NCBI RefSeq assembly: GCF_014857925.1
Contig: NZ_JACYVZ010000007.1
Coordinates: 59,912 to 123,911 of the forward strand
Length of the DNA stretch: 64,000 bases
Source of the DNA: Cysteiniphilum marinum
Lineage (GTDB): Bacteria; Pseudomonadota; Gammaproteobacteria; Francisellales; Francisellaceae
Reading direction: 5' to 3'
Each line of letters starts with the position of its first letter. The first letter of the stretch is position 1. Made by a program: the position numbers and the translations under genes. The notes below the pieces were generated by a model. The model was not told where the DNA came from and ran no database searches. It saw only the letters and a program-made list of their open reading frames with translations. Positions 63,889-64,000 of this stretch are shown here, piece by piece.

Positions 63889-64000
63889 ACCCACCTATTT
63901 ACCTAGCAAATAATGTGGTATGTAGGTCTATGCCGTCCTCTTCTGGGCAGATTTTAATTTAGGTAAATGCGCTGAAGCATATTTTGGTGTAAGCATTTCA

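Overview
The window is AT-rich DNA from a Gram-negative gammaproteobacterium. The initiator tRNA-rimP-nusA-infB-rbfA order, the lolB-ispE-tRNA-Gln order and the rpmH-rnpA-yidD-yidC cluster are all typical of that class. Low GC, large chitinases and the protein flavour suggest the Francisella/Fastidiosibacter/Cysteiniphilum side of the Thiotrichales. That placement is inference from sequence character, not from a search.

Positions 80-26704 form an accessory locus for chitin and surface polysaccharide. It holds a secreted GH18 chitinase with a small Cys-rich exported partner, an exported helical protein of unknown function, a 2159-residue lipoprotein carrying two GH18 domains, an exported lactonase-type beta-propeller, two more giant lipoproteins (1471 and 1777 residues) built from Ig-like modules and ending in an Asp-box domain, and a fourth GH18 lipoprotein. 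A near-identical palindrome (GCACA-N4-TGTGC) lies 80-94 bases upstream of four consecutive starts and is a candidate shared operator. A LysR regulator follows the locus.

Positions 27870-31425 carry a NadS/RelE-type toxin-antitoxin pair, a questin-oxidase-like protein, a HAD nucleotidase and a ketopantoate-reductase-like enzyme. From 31507 to 53645 the window is mostly housekeeping: a gamma carbonic anhydrase-like protein, lolB, ispE, tRNA-Gln, a PD-(D/E)XK ATPase, murB and a divergent murA, der, the rbfA-infB-nusA-rimP-tRNA-fMet operon with promoter and tandem terminators, a POT peptide transporter, a 5S rRNA gene without 16S or 23S, yidC-yidD-rnpA-rpmH, dcd, mrp, argS and a TacAT-type toxin-antitoxin pair.

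Positions 53740-61530 form one tightly overlapping minus-strand operon. It runs from a Cmk fused to an AGE-type epimerase domain, through a YqiA-like hydrolase and a ketosynthase-dehydratase-ketoreductase-ketosynthase block resembling the O-P-Q-R part of aryl polyene clusters, to dapF and an M14-type deacylase. A HEPN/MNT pair, serC and a 43-residue exported peptide close the window.

Several dispersed palindromic repeats fill the intergenic gaps. The main one is a 166-167 bp MITE-like element present in three full copies plus short derivatives. No transposase, phage gene or CRISPR array was seen.
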